NCBI GenBank assembly: GCA_016709025.1
Contig: JADJEQ010000010.1
Location: 177,721 to 241,720 of the forward strand
Length of the DNA: 64,000 nucleotides
Direction: 5' to 3'
From: Bacteroidales bacterium
Lineage (GTDB): Bacteria > Bacteroidota > Bacteroidia > Bacteroidales > Lentimicrobiaceae
Numbering within the stretch: the first letter of the stretch is position 1; the number at the start of each line of letters is the position of its first letter. This document shows positions 53,560 through 63,069 of the stretch, in pieces. Below the pieces are notes generated by a model, which saw only the letters and a program-made list of their open reading frames with translations, was not told where the DNA came from and did no database searches. The position numbers and the translations under genes are program-made.

Positions 53560-53830
53560 GTATTTATCAAAGAGCACTTTTTTGCTTTCTGTACCTTTTG
53601 CTTGATCAAAAGGTACCCAAAATCAAGGCTCTGAAGAATGGCTAAAATCAGGCGCGCAATTTTGGTAGAAAGAAATGAGGTTGAACCATACCTCGCTCTA
53701 CTTAACTTTCTTGTACACTAATTTTCAGAGCTCCGCTACACATCATCGGTTGCATTTCTTCCTTCTTTTATGCGGCCTGATTTCTTAACGCCATTCTTCC
53801 AAGGCCGGTCCTTCTGCAGTTTTTCATCGG
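53560..53830. repeat. Probable dispersed intergenic repeat
   Basis: The stretch includes ttttgcttgatcaaaaggta and cccaaaatcaaggctctgaa, with an internal inverted repeat around tgatca and a second half with atttcttccttcttttatgc. I recall similar wording from many Bacteroidota intergenic regions. No second copy is in this window, so the call rests on memory. Confidence 0.35.
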
Positions 53831-54240
53831 AAGATTGATTAGGATTTCCTGAAAAGCACCCATTCGCTTTGAAAATAAAAATATTAAAAGATTTAAGGAA
53901 TTTAAAATTTAGAAGAATATTGTGACAATATCAAAAAAAATACTTCTGCATGATGAGTTTCACCTCAATTGAATATCTATAGCCACAGAGTGGCGAAACG
54001 TTGGTAGTAAATCAAAGACCAGGCGGATTTTAAGGTGCAGAGCACCGTAACGTAAAAAGGCCGTTGATTATATTTAGTTCTTCAGCCAGCACGATTAAAG
54101 CAGAAGAACTTTGTCTGGCATTTTCTATGACATAGTTTTTTATAATGATAATCCCAGCACATCAAATACTGAATAGCCCGTTAATTGAGGAAAAACGAAT
54201 TTTCGAATACTCAAACCCCTCAACTCAGGCGATAATTGCC

Positions 54241-54248
54241 TACTTTTG
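54241..54248 (+). promoter_or_regulatory. -7 element upstream of lptB
   Basis: TACTTTTG matches TAnnTTTG and ends 20 bases before the ATG at 54269. No good -33 is visible. It also argues against an upstream TTG start at 54236. Confidence 0.4.
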
Positions 54249-54268
54249 AATGCTCAAGTTCACCATTT

Positions 54269-54994
54269 ATGATCCTCAGAACAGAAAACCTTGTCAAGAA
54301 ATACCGTCACCGGACTGTAGTTAATAATGTTACAGTACAGGTTGAGCAAGGCGAAATTGTTGGTTTGCTCGGGCCAAACGGAGCGGGCAAAACCACTTCG
54401 TTTTATATGATTGTGGGTTTAATTAAGCCTCTTTCCGGTAAGGTTTACCTTGAAGATACTGATATTACGGAAATGCCGATGTACCGGAGGGCACAGATGG
54501 GCATTGGCTACCTGGCACAGGAAGCTTCGGTTTTCAGGCAGCTCAGTGTGGAAGACAACATCACTGCTGTACTTGAGTTTACCGGCCTCTCCAAGGTTGA
54601 CCAGCGCGAAAGGCTGGAGTCGCTGTTGCAGGAGTTTGGACTCAACAATGTCAGGAAAAGCAGGGGTATCCAGCTTTCAGGTGGCGAAAGACGACGCACC
54701 GAAATTGCCCGCGCCCTGGCTGTGAATCCGAAGTTTATTCTGCTCGATGAACCTTTTGCAGGTGTTGACCCTATTGCTGTCGAGGACATTCAACAAATTG
54801 TATCAAGGCTCAAGGAAAAAAATATCGGTATTCTGATCACCGACCACAATGTACATGAAACCCTCAATATTACCGATCGTGCTTATCTGCTTTTTGAGGG
54901 ATCGGTGCTGAAATCGGGAACTGCTGAAGAACTGGCTGAGGACGAACAGGTGAGGGCTGTTTATCTGGGCAAAAACTTCGAACTAAGGCGGTAA
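54269..54994 (+). CDS. lptB: LPS export ABC transporter ATP-binding protein LptB
   Basis: I chose the ATG at 54269 (241 residues), giving MILRTENLVKKYRHRTVVNN as in LptB. The ATPase motifs are complete: Walker A GPNGAGKT (35-42), Q-loop in GIGYLAQEASVFRQL, signature LSGGERRRTEIARALA, Walker B FILLDEPFAGVDPIAVEDIQ and the switch His in ILITDHNVHETL. LptB drives the LptB2FG complex that extracts lipopolysaccharide from the inner membrane. The GYLAQE and VDPIAV phrases separate it from other ABC ATPases. With KdsD in the same region it points to lipopolysaccharide supply and export, though the genes are not one operon. Confidence 0.93.
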   Translation: MILRTENLVKKYRHRTVVNNVTVQVEQGEIVGLLGPNGAGKTTSFYMIVGLIKPLSGKVYLEDTDITEMPMYRRAQMGIGYLAQEASVFRQLSVEDNITAVLEFTGLSKVDQRERLESLLQEFGLNNVRKSRGIQLSGGERRRTEIARALAVNPKFILLDEPFAGVDPIAVEDIQQIVSRLKEKNIGILITDHNVHETLNITDRAYLLFEGSVLKSGTAEELAEDEQVRAVYLGKNFELRR

Positions 54995-55183
54995 TTGTAA
55001 TAGCACTGGAATCAATCTAGGTGCGGTTTAGTTTTCAGAGGAGTACATTTCTTGATTTATTTTCAGATAAGCATCCTTTATAAAACAAAACTTGTATCAG
55101 GAATTGGAATTCGTCTGGAAGCATTCCAAAATCACAGACAAACCCCTTTACTTTTACCCTAAAGACGGGCCTATTGAAATCAA

Positions 55184-56566
55184 TTAAAAATTTAAAATCC
55201 CGGCCAATTCCCGGCACATATTGGACATCTCTTCGAGCTGCGAAGCCTTCTGGAGTTTACCTGATTTTTGCAGGTATCGGGCTACGGAATCAATCTTATC
55301 AAAATTTACAATTACTTCATTGTCACTGTCGAGTATATCATTGTAGTAGTCAACAGCCGGGTCCACACCTTCTTCAATGGCCATCTTGGCAAGAATTTCT
55401 GTGTAAACAATTTTGGCATCACCGCCGATAATGGCTTCAATCTGTCGTACCAGTTCATGATTGATCCTGGTACTGGTGTTGTTCAGCACAACGATGGTAT
55501 TCTGCGTATCGAGATAGCGGTGGAAGTTGGTGCGGGCGCCTTCCCAAAGACCGTTGTGGTAGATCACTTTACAGCCATTACACTCTTTTATTCTGAAACC
55601 AAAACCGTAGGGGATTTCCCTGCCAGTATTGGTTGTGACCGGTGCAAAAGCCTCATCCAGCAAGTCCTGGCTCAAAGGAGAGCCCATATAGAGTCCGCGG
55701 TCCCATTTAAACATATCACCGGTTGTTGAGCAAACCCCTTTATCACCGACCGGCCCGTTGTTTCTGGTATCAAGAATTCTTGAATAACCCGATCTTGTTG
55801 CCCTGAAACCATCGACGTGCCTGCGTTTGCTGCTGGTATCCGCGGTGCTGTATATGTAAGTTGATGTCATGCCCAGTGGCCTGAAAACCCGGCGTTGAAG
55901 GAAATCGTTGAGACTCATGCCGCTAACACGTTCCACTACGGTAGCTAACATAACATAACCGGTGTTCGAATAATCATATCTTGTTCCGGGCTGGAAAAAT
56001 GCAGGTAGTTTGTATTTTGCCATCAGCGTAACGACATCCTCATTGGTAGGCGGGGTCTGACTGCTCCAATAGCGATCGGTCAGATACATATAATTGGGCA
56101 AGCCGCCAAGGTGATGAAGCAGTTGCCTGATGGTAACATTTCTGTACGGAAGTTCGGGCAGGTATTTTACCAGGGTGTCATCAAAACTCAGTTTCCCATC
56201 GGCTTTCAGCAACATAATGGCGGCTGCAGTAAACTGTTTACTCACCGAAGCCAGCTGATAAATGGTTTCAGGTTTTGCAGCAATTTTCTTAACCGGATCG
56301 GCGAAGCCTATGGAGCGCTGATAAACATTGAATCCGTTGATGGCAACCAGAATATTCCCGTTGAACCTGTTTTTCAGGGAATAATCATTGATCAGGGAAT
56401 CAACACGGGCAATTTTTTCAGCCGAGAATATTTTACACAAATCAAGGTTTTCCTGATCTGTCAATACTTCACTTCTACTGAAATTGGCACTCGCAATCCG
56501 GCTGTCGTTTCCCGACAAGCCGCAAACCAGCACAAAAATTAATACAAGCCTGAAATAGAGTTTCAT
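55184..56566 (-). CDS. Secreted serine hydrolase, beta-lactamase class C family
   Basis: The 460-residue protein has a signal peptide (MKLYFRLVLIFVLVCGLSG). Active-site motifs are S107xxK110 in YQLASVSKQFTAAAIMLLKA, YSN in RYDYSNTGYVMLATVVERVS, and HNG in KVIYHNGLWEGARTNFHRYL. The last 100 residues are a separate alpha-helical tail. The family includes D-Ala-D-Ala carboxypeptidases and esterases; the substrate is unknown. It resembles the 40931-42109 protein in motif order but is longer and not a lipoprotein. A TACTTTTG element (56619-56612 minus) precedes the ATG by about 45 bases. Confidence 0.9.
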   Translation of the reverse strand: MKLYFRLVLIFVLVCGLSGNDSRIASANFSRSEVLTDQENLDLCKIFSAEKIARVDSLINDYSLKNRFNGNILVAINGFNVYQRSIGFADPVKKIAAKPETIYQLASVSKQFTAAAIMLLKADGKLSFDDTLVKYLPELPYRNVTIRQLLHHLGGLPNYMYLTDRYWSSQTPPTNEDVVTLMAKYKLPAFFQPGTRYDYSNTGYVMLATVVERVSGMSLNDFLQRRVFRPLGMTSTYIYSTADTSSKRRHVDGFRATRSGYSRILDTRNNGPVGDKGVCSTTGDMFKWDRGLYMGSPLSQDLLDEAFAPVTTNTGREIPYGFGFRIKECNGCKVIYHNGLWEGARTNFHRYLDTQNTIVVLNNTSTRINHELVRQIEAIIGGDAKIVYTEILAKMAIEEGVDPAVDYYNDILDSDNEVIVNFDKIDSVARYLQKSGKLQKASQLEEMSNMCRELAGILNF

Positions 56567-56648
56567 TGATTCACGTGAAGGTTTTGTCGTTTTTAGGAAT
56601 CTTCAGATTCACAAAAGTATAATTCTTTTATTACGAAAGTAAAAAAAT

Positions 56649-57374
56649 TTAAAATTTTTCCTGACCCGCGACGGTTGAAATGACCACATAAAGAATTACA
56701 ATCATCGGAATTCCCGCCCATTGAAAGGCAATCAGCGCAATAGTGGACAACAGCACAAGGATGTATTTAAGTTTATTTGCCGAAAAGGAAAATCCACTGG
56801 AAAACTTAAGGGCAAACAGTGGTATTTCCGACACAAGAAGGTAACAAGAAAGTGGTATCAGTGCCAGTTGGAAATACAGATTGCCGGCAATTGATGAAAG
56901 CAGGCCAGCCTCCTGTAGTGCCTGACTTCCCGAAATCAAAGCCAGTGAAACAATAAACAGTGCATTGGCAGGAGTTGGCAGCCCAAGGAATGATGTTGAT
57001 TGCCTGGTATCGAGGTTGAATTTTGCGAGCCTGAGCGCGGAAAACGCCGCAATCAGCATAGCTGAATAGGGCAAAATACCAGCCAGGCCTTGAGTTGACT
57101 GTAAAGCGGGATTTTCGCGGATCAGGCAGAATAAAATAACGGAAGGGGTAAGTCCGAATGAAATCACATCGGCGAGAGAGTCCAACTCCTTCCCGATTTC
57201 CGACTTCACATGAAGTAATCTGGCAAAAAATCCATCCAGAAAATCGAACACCGCAGCCAGGCCAACCAAAGCCACAGCGGGTATCATCTGACCTTCAACG
57301 GCCAGAATTACTGCAACCGATCCACTGATCAGATTGAGCAGGGTAATGGAATTGGGAATGTGTTTTTTTATCAT
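56649..57374 (-). CDS. pssA: CDP-diacylglycerol--serine O-phosphatidyltransferase
   Basis: The 241-residue integral membrane protein has about eight hydrophobic segments. The CDP-alcohol phosphotransferase signature DGxxARx8GxxxDxxxD is exact: D47 G48, A51 R52, G61, D65, D69 in FDFLDGFFARLLHVKSEIGK. The opening IPNSITLLNLISGSVAVILA and the length fit PssA of the Gram-positive/Bacteroidota type. It makes phosphatidylserine, the precursor of phosphatidylethanolamine, in the inner membrane. No decarboxylase gene (psd) is adjacent, though it often is in related genomes. A CAAAAATA (57400-57407) gives a minus-strand TATTTTTG -7 element upstream. Confidence 0.92.
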   Translation of the reverse strand: MIKKHIPNSITLLNLISGSVAVILAVEGQMIPAVALVGLAAVFDFLDGFFARLLHVKSEIGKELDSLADVISFGLTPSVILFCLIRENPALQSTQGLAGILPYSAMLIAAFSALRLAKFNLDTRQSTSFLGLPTPANALFIVSLALISGSQALQEAGLLSSIAGNLYFQLALIPLSCYLLVSEIPLFALKFSSGFSFSANKLKYILVLLSTIALIAFQWAGIPMIVILYVVISTVAGQEKF

Positions 57375-57923
57375 AACTGGCGCAAAACATCAGGATTATC
57401 AAAAATACCACGATCATGGCTAATAATAACATCAAATGTTGGTTTAATATCAACCGAACAATGTTTATAAATTTTTCTGTGTAAAAAGATGGCAACAATA
57501 CTTTTCAATTATAAGAACCTGAAACAGGTTGAGTGATTTGACCGATCCTTCGACTCCACTTAGGATGGCTGTCAGTCTGAGTCCCCCTGCCGAAATGGCG
57601 GGGCATTAAGCTGAAAATTTATGGGAAAGAAGATTTCCTAAACCAAGCGACATTTATTATCCCGGAGGGGAGTGACTGGGGGGCCCCGGGGCGCGCCCCC
57701 CCCCAAAACCCCCCCCCCGGAAAGGGGTCACCCCACCCCCGAATGCTACATTATGGAATTACTGCCAAAAAACTTACCAACTGAGTTATTTTTGTTTAAA
57801 ATTACCCGATTTGGCTTATATTAGTGGGCTGATTTAACATTTTGACGGATGTTTTGTTATTCTCTTGTTATGTTTAAGGTGTAGTCAGCACTTTTTGATA
57901 GTCATTTATTTAAATATGTCCTG
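57375..57923. other. Gene-free region with a low-complexity GC-rich patch
   Basis: No gene is seen. At 57660-57740 a patch of G and C homopolymers (for example ggggggccccggggcgcgcc, then long C-runs) stands out from the AT-rich surroundings, flanked by gagtgac and ggggtcacccc-like arms. A partial cttcgactcc/gtcagtctgag-type repeat lies at about 57547-57585. Confidence 0.6.
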
Positions 57924-58652
57924 ATGGAAAATAGAAAGCACATTGAATCGCTCGGTTTTGTGATTAAAAAAGAGAAACTTACCAACCTGGCTTCAGACCA
58001 TAAATTCAGTGAGTTGTTGCTTGAAGATCTTGATCCGTTCCCCGGTTTTTACGATCACTTCCACATCCCGATGAGTGAAACGGAACAGAAACCACGCTCA
58101 ATATTTGCCATAGTCAGGTCGATGTCGTTTGAAGACATGGACGATTTTATCAGGATTACCAGGTCAATAAAGAAGGCTTTCACCCACCGCTTTGATGCGG
58201 TAATGGGTCGCCTCGAACTGCAGAACAGCCAGGTATCATGTATCAGGATCTATATGGATGACTACTCGGTTTTGCCTGAACTCATCAACCTGTTTAACAA
58301 GCATGGCATTGCTTTTCTCTCAAATAAGGTTGTTAAGCCATACAGCAGTCTTATCAACGTTAGAAAATATTTTGTACTCGAAGCCATTGCCCCGGGGATA
58401 TACCGCGACGAGGATTTGCCTGACACCTATTATTTCCCTGTGAATAAATACCTGCCATGGAATAAATTCGAAGCTGCCACCATCTCCATCAGGAACAACT
58501 GGGACCACAAGGTATATGATGCCGCCCAGGCCGGAATTTACACAAAGGCAGGTGTTGTTGAACTGGTGCGCATTTATGACCGCAAATCCACGGTAGAACA
58601 TCTGAATTACCTGCAGGAAAAATACAATATTGAAGTCAACCGCTCTATCTAG
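57924..58652 (+). CDS. Conserved-looking protein of unknown function (242 aa)
   Basis: I do not recognise the family. The product has no signal peptide or membrane segment and should be cytoplasmic. It is a mixed alpha/beta protein with stretches such as FPGFYDHFHIPMSETEQKPR, IVRSMSFEDMDDFIRITRSI, IRIYMDDYSVLPELINLFNK and KYFVLEAIAPGIYRDEDLPD. Codon use and base composition resemble neighbouring genes. The next gene begins 12 bases after its stop, so the two are almost surely one operon. The ATG at 57924 has no competitor nearby. Confidence 0.75.
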   Translation: MENRKHIESLGFVIKKEKLTNLASDHKFSELLLEDLDPFPGFYDHFHIPMSETEQKPRSIFAIVRSMSFEDMDDFIRITRSIKKAFTHRFDAVMGRLELQNSQVSCIRIYMDDYSVLPELINLFNKHGIAFLSNKVVKPYSSLINVRKYFVLEAIAPGIYRDEDLPDTYYFPVNKYLPWNKFEAATISIRNNWDHKVYDAAQAGIYTKAGVVELVRIYDRKSTVEHLNYLQEKYNIEVNRSI

Positions 58653-58664
58653 AAGGGGAGCAGC

Positions 58665-58916
58665 ATGTTAACTGCTGATGAATTTCAGAGAATGTCCGTT
58701 CAGGATCAGCTCACAACAGTGCTCGGGGAGGGAACCGAACTGCTTGAACGTATTTTTCTGGATAACATAGTCAAATTATACTTGCTGGGAAACTTATATA
58801 TTGAAATCTGGTATCAGCAGACCACCAACCGCATCAAAAAGGTAGATGTGGTTGAACTGAATGATGTGATTCACCAGTATGAAAACAGGATTAATATTTC
58901 GGATCTGTTTAAATAG
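58665..58916 (+). CDS. Small protein of unknown function (83 aa)
   Basis: The frame starts 12 bases after the 242-residue gene with a purine-rich stretch (aaggggagcagc) before the ATG. The product is acidic and soluble: MLTADEFQRMSVQDQLTTVL, then LLERIFLDNIVKLYLLGNLY, IWYQQTTNRIKKVDVVELND and RINISDLFK. It has alpha-helical character and no known motif. The tight spacing suggests it works with its partner upstream. Confidence 0.7.
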   Translation: MLTADEFQRMSVQDQLTTVLGEGTELLERIFLDNIVKLYLLGNLYIEIWYQQTTNRIKKVDVVELNDVIHQYENRINISDLFK

Positions 58917-59054
58917 ATTTCGTGAGTTTCTCAAGGATCACCTTGTTTTCCAGATTGTTCCGGATTTGAATGAATGCTGCCTTTCCCTTTATTGAGTAAT
59001 TTCAGTCTGATTTTCTTAGCAATATCATGCGCAATTGGGAAAATTAGTTAATTA

Positions 59055-59290
59055 GGGCTTGCTGAAAAACTCCGTTAGGAGTTCCCTGTAAATAACCCCC
59101 GGTGAAGTGAAACGAAACCGGGGGGAATTGAAACGCTTTATAAACCAACCCTGTAGGGGTTGCCAATTGTAAGTTGTTGTCGGGGAACCCACTCTGGGGT
59201 TCTGTTGGATTTCCATTTTAACACCCCCAATTCCATTGGGGGTTTCCGAATTCCCGGAATGTACCATATTTACAGGAAATCCCTACGGGA
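59055..59290. repeat. Cluster of short palindromic units
   Basis: Several short inverted repeats follow one another: aactccgttaggagtt, a gaaacgaaaccgggggg arm, ccctgtagggg, aacccactctggggtt, acccccaattccattggggg and ccctacggga. The spacing is about 30-50 bases. The pattern suggests a dispersed composite repeat rather than a coding gene; the minus frame 59267-59052 simply reads through it. Confidence 0.65.
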
Positions 59291-59359
59291 TTATTTTTTG
59301 TCAACTTTATGAAGGTGCAGGGAAAAGTGATAAAGTTTCACAAATACCTTGCACAAAGC

Positions 59360-59398
59360 AAAGACGCCTGTGTTTCAAAAAGAAATACAGGCGTCTTT
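59360..59398. terminator. Terminator-like hairpin
   Basis: aaagacgcctgt and acaggcgtcttt form a 12-bp stem with a 15-base loop, ending in a T-run on the plus strand. It could end transcription of the 57924-58916 operon about 440 bases downstream. Confidence 0.55.
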
Positions 59399-59551
59399 TG
59401 GCGTTGGCGAAGAACCCACCAAAGGAAGCTTGTCTGCTTGTGCATACAAGCCTGTCTGCCTGAATGCTTCACGCAGACAGGCTCTCCGAAGGTAATCTCA
59501 GATTTTTTACAGGAAAACAGTGTTTTAGAATATTCACCTGCAGTATTTTTT

Positions 59552-59559
59552 TATATTTG
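59552..59559 (+). promoter_or_regulatory. -7 element upstream of the beta-helix gene
   Basis: TATATTTG matches TAnnTTTG and lies 30 bases before the ATG at 59590. The -33 region is only T-rich. Confidence 0.45.
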
Positions 59560-59589
59560 TGGAAATTAATATCCATATAAATCAATATT

Positions 59590-61609
59590 ATGAAAAAATT
59601 AATATTTATTCAACTTATGATTTTATCTGTTCTGGCAGATATACAGGCAACTGAGGTGAGTGGACTGATTTCGTCAAACACCAACTGGACAATATCGGGC
59701 AGCCCTTACATTGTTACCGGCAATATTTTAATAACCGTAGGGGCCACTCTTACCATTGAACCAGGTGTCCGTGTTCAGTTAAATGTATCAAAAACAATAC
59801 AGGTAAATGGTGCATTGGTTGCTCGTGGCACTGAAGCCGACTCCATCGTGTTCACTTCCAATACCGGTTTTATTCCCGGTGCCTGGGGAAATATCTATTT
59901 CACCGGGAGCTCCACTGATGCAATTTTCGATGCCAATGGAAATTACCTGAGCGGAAGTGCTATTGAATATTGCGTATTAGAATATGGCGGGAGAATTGAG
60001 GATAATGATGCGGATATGTTATTGATTGAAGAAGCTTGTCCACTTATCCAACATTCCTCATTTAAAAACGCCAAAAACGACGGGATACACTTTCAAATCT
60101 ATTCTGGTAATACTTACGATAAGTATTCCCTCAAAGACAACTTTTTTACCGGTTGCAAGCATGGAATTGACATACACGCTTTAATTGACTCGGTTTTTGT
60201 CACCAACAGCAGATTTACCCATAATGAATGTGGCATCTATAGCTCAGGATATATTATTGTGATTCGGGCAAAACCTCTTTTCATACAACGCAGTAGCGAT
60301 TGATATCAGTTCCGACGCGATAGTGGATAACAATGAATTCTCCTACAACCATATTACAGAATATATTTTGTTAAATAACTCCATTATTAACTTTTTTAGT
60401 GATGTTAAATTTATAAATAACCTTTGTCATCACAATAATTCATCGCTGATAAATTTATCTGGTTATGGAGTGAAAATGATAAGGTTAAATGTTCTGACAG
60501 ACAACAGCAGCGATGAGACTGGCTATATTATTTATTTACAAGGTGTATCAGGGAACACAGGCGATTCGTTATTCATTGAAAATAATATAATTACAAATAA
60601 TTCCATGCTTCAGCCTCTCTATTTGGAAACAGGCCTTATGGAAATATACCTGTCTTCAAATACCATCACCAACAATACTGTTGAATCGGAATTAATTACG
60701 GCAATTAACAGATACTTATGGGAAGAAGATACAAGTAACATAATCTTCACTGATAACATAGTCAAAGACAACTATACGGAATCGGGTGTGCTCATTAACT
60801 TGTCCGGGGTTTTGGAGTTAAACGAAAACAGCATTTGCGAAAATGTTTGCACCTATTTCCTGAAAAACAGCAGTAGCCCTACCTCGATGCCATATATTGA
60901 TGTCAGTAGCAATTACTGGGGTGTGGAAACTGTTGAGGAACTAAGTGAATTGATTTATGATTTTTTTGATGACGCCAATCTTGGAATAACGCAATTGGGC
61001 GATATCCTGCTAGCCCCGGCCCCGACGAATCCAGTGCTGCCCCCGTCGAATGTAACAGTTACAATTTTAGGGAACAACAGGGCCAGTATCAGCTGGGATC
61101 CAAATCCTGAAGAGGATATAGCCGGGTATAACGTTTATTGGGGTAACTTTTCAGCATATCAGTTTGACCATTTGACCAATGCTGGTCTTAACACAACCAT
61201 TATCATTGAAGGCGTAGATTTAGCTGACAGTATTGCGGTAACAGCATATGACAGTGAATACGATCCCGGAAACAGGGACAACGGCTGGGTGAATACAAAT
61301 ATGCTCCTCGGTCACGAAAGTACATATTCATTCGAACTCCAATTCCCGGTTGGGAACCAAATCATTCCAACCGAAACACCAATCCGGATTTATCCCGTTC
61401 CCGCCAGCCAGCAAGTTATAGTTAATATTGGATCAGTCAATGATTTCGCAGAACTCTCCCTGCTCAATACCCAGGGAAAAACTATATTAAACCAAAAAAT
61501 AAGCAGCGTTCAAACAGAAATTGACCTAAGCAGACTTCCCTCAGGGATATATTTTATAAAACTTAACGGCAATAAGGGGATTTCCACGAAAAAGATATTC
61601 AAAATTTGA
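59590..61609 (+). pseudogene. Secreted right-handed beta-helix protein with T9SS type A domain, one frame break
   Basis: Two frames (59590-60303 and 60323-61609) make one protein of about 670 residues. If one A is removed from the AAAA run at 60270-60273, the joint reads IVIRANLFSYNAVAIDISSD. The N-terminus is a signal peptide (MKKLIFIQLMILSVLADIQA). Residues of about 20-440 look like a parallel beta-helix (GNILITVGATLTIEPGVRVQ, YCVLEYGGRIEDND, SSNTITNNTVESE, SVSNYWGVET-like VSSNYWG). A fibronectin III-like segment follows (ASISWDPNPEEDIAGYNVYW), then a T9SS sorting domain (IRIYPVPASQQVIVNIGSVN). It is probably a surface carbohydrate-binding or adhesive protein. The break may be a sequencing indel, in which case the gene is intact. 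Confidence 0.8.
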
Positions 61610-62118
61610 GAAAATCAGCATGCCTTGTTTTTCTTTATTCATGAAAGCTTTCAAGGGTTAGGGAAATATCTTAAGCATCCGTTGAACTGCATCTGAATTA
61701 ACTTTCAGGGTTGAGTTACTTTTAACCGGGTAGAAGTATGGAGAGTTGGTCCCGGCGTGAAATGAATTAACAGACAACGTTTTGGCGAGCTACTCATTGG
61801 TTCGAAGCGATTTCTCGCCGCATTCAAATTGCTATACTAAGGTAAAATATTCCTCAAGAAATCGGAGAGTAAACAGGGGAATTATTAATAAATATGGTCC
61901 CAGTGGTGAAGAAGCAGTAATTGCTGTAAGCGTGTTTCGCAAATAACCGGTAAGGATATTCACTGTTGGAAAAAGCTTCAGGTTCTTTTCTTCATCTTAG
62001 GTCAGGGTTGAGGTTTTATCCAGGAAAAAACAGCAACACCCTCTATAAATAGCTTATAGCCAGGCTGATGTTTTCGCTTTGAATTAAATTTTAAAATTTT
62101 TGAAGCAAATTCAAATGT
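61610..62118. other. Intergenic region, nothing recognised
   Basis: About 510 bases between convergent genes. No gene, hairpin terminator or repeat of the families above was seen. Confidence 0.5.
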
Positions 62119-62589
62119 CTATCTGCTTAAAAGTTTAGTTTTTTGTTCATTATATTCAGATTGAGTTATTACATCACTATCAAGTAATTCCTTCAACTTT
62201 TTCAATTCATCTGCTACACTAAATTGTCCGGTTTTATTAGAAATCCCTGCGGATGACGAAATAGCATTTGCAATTAATTCAGTTTGACTTCGGGGACTAT
62301 TTGCTAAAATTCTCTCAGAACAAATGTGCTTTATTTCCTTGACTTCACTTTTTGTAAATCCGTGAGCAACAATTCTTTCACCGCCAACAATAAATGTTAT
62401 TGTCGAATACCCAATCATTGGAGTATCAATATTTATACCTTCGATTTGTTGGTAAACGATATGGTTTGACTTCCCACTAAAAAAACCAGGAATCTTTAAC
62501 ATGATTTCTGTCTCTTCTATATGAATTTCTGCAGGAAATAATCTGTTACCTTCTGCAACTCTTGATGCTTTATAGACTTTTACTTCCAT
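62119..62589 (-). CDS. SHOCT-domain protein with N-terminal PH-like region
   Basis: The 156-residue protein has a beta-rich N-terminal part (about 1-90: FPAEIHIEETEIMLKIPGFF, IVYQQIEGINIDTPMIGYST, FIVGGERIVAHGFTKSEVKE) that looks like a bacterial PH domain. Its C-terminus is a SHOCT motif (VADELKKLKELLDSDVITQS, EYNEQKTKLL), a short helical pair often found at protein ends. There is no signal or membrane segment. The function is not known; SHOCT proteins are often linked to oligomerisation. A CAAATTTA (62595-62602) just upstream would give a nearly leaderless transcript. Confidence 0.8.
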   Translation of the reverse strand: MEVKVYKASRVAEGNRLFPAEIHIEETEIMLKIPGFFSGKSNHIVYQQIEGINIDTPMIGYSTITFIVGGERIVAHGFTKSEVKEIKHICSERILANSPRSQTELIANAISSSAGISNKTGQFSVADELKKLKELLDSDVITQSEYNEQKTKLLSR

Positions 62590-62923
62590 AACAACAAATT
62601 TATACGTGTAAATGTATGCAAGTATAATCGAATTCCAAAATATTTATAAACTGGGGTCTATAATGGTTGATGTGCGATACAAGCGATTCCAATAATTGAT
62701 CCAGATATGCTTTTCTACGGCATCGATGAAGTGGGTAGCTTCTTCGGGAAGGATCATCTTTCTGCGCTCGGAAGACTTGGCTTTTTAAAACTCGTTTGCT
62801 ATCAGATGTTAGAGACCTCTCTACAAATGATAGTAAGCAGTTTGTTATTTGTTAAACATTTACTTGATACATATAGAAAATCCCTTGTGTATGTCTCTGA
62901 CTAAAAAATGCCTGTATGCAAAT
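62590..62923. other. Intergenic region
   Basis: About 330 bases between the SHOCT gene and the tRNA terminator. A short minus frame (62757-62644, 37 codons, MILPEEATHFIDAVEKHIWI) has protein-like composition but no recognised relative. It may be a remnant. Confidence 0.3.
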
Positions 62924-62956
62924 AAAAAAAGGTTACAACTAAATTATGTTGTAACC
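62924..62956 (-). terminator. Terminator of tRNA-Lys
   Basis: ggttacaac and gttgtaacc (62931-62939, 62948-62956) form a perfect 9-bp stem, followed on the minus strand by seven T's. It begins 15 bases past the tRNA 3' end. Confidence 0.8.
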
Positions 62957-62970
62957 CTTTGATTTTGAAG

Positions 62971-63043
62971 TCTCCCCGATAGGATTCGAACCTATGGCCC
63001 AATGATTAAGAGTCATTTGCTCTACCAGCTGAGCTACGGAGAG
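62971..63043 (-). tRNA. tRNA-Lys (anticodon CTT)
   Basis: The 73-base minus-strand sequence folds into a full cloverleaf. The acceptor is CTCTCCG with CGGGGAG (one G-U pair) and discriminator A. The D-arm is GCTCAGCTGGTAGAGC, the anticodon arm AATGACTCTTAATCATT with anticodon CTT, and the T-arm ATAGGTTCGAATCCTAT. The 3' CCA is not encoded. Confidence 0.95.
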
Positions 63044-63061
63044 GTTTTTTAATTGGGGCTG

Positions 63062-63069
63062 CAAAGTTA
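63062..63069 (-). promoter_or_regulatory. -7 element of tRNA-Lys
   Basis: TAACTTTG on the minus strand matches TAnnTTTG and would start transcription about 12 bases before the tRNA. A T-rich tetramer lies near -33. Confidence 0.55.

Larger units (their letters stand above)
53129..54268. other. Gene-free region with repeats
   Basis: About 1.1 kb without a credible gene. It holds the nested inverted-repeat element at 53223-53367 and the block at about 53560-53830. The rest is AT-rich. Confidence 0.6.
58917..59589. other. Gene-free region with palindromes and hairpins
   Basis: About 670 bases without a credible gene. It contains the palindrome cluster at 59055-59290, a terminator-like hairpin at 59360-59398, and a second inverted repeat (agcctgtctgc / gcagacaggct) at about 59448-59483. 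Confidence 0.6.

Noticed and set aside
62644..62757. 37-codon minus frame with protein-like composition
   Set aside because: Too short, no relative recognised, and no start context; noted only as a possible remnant.
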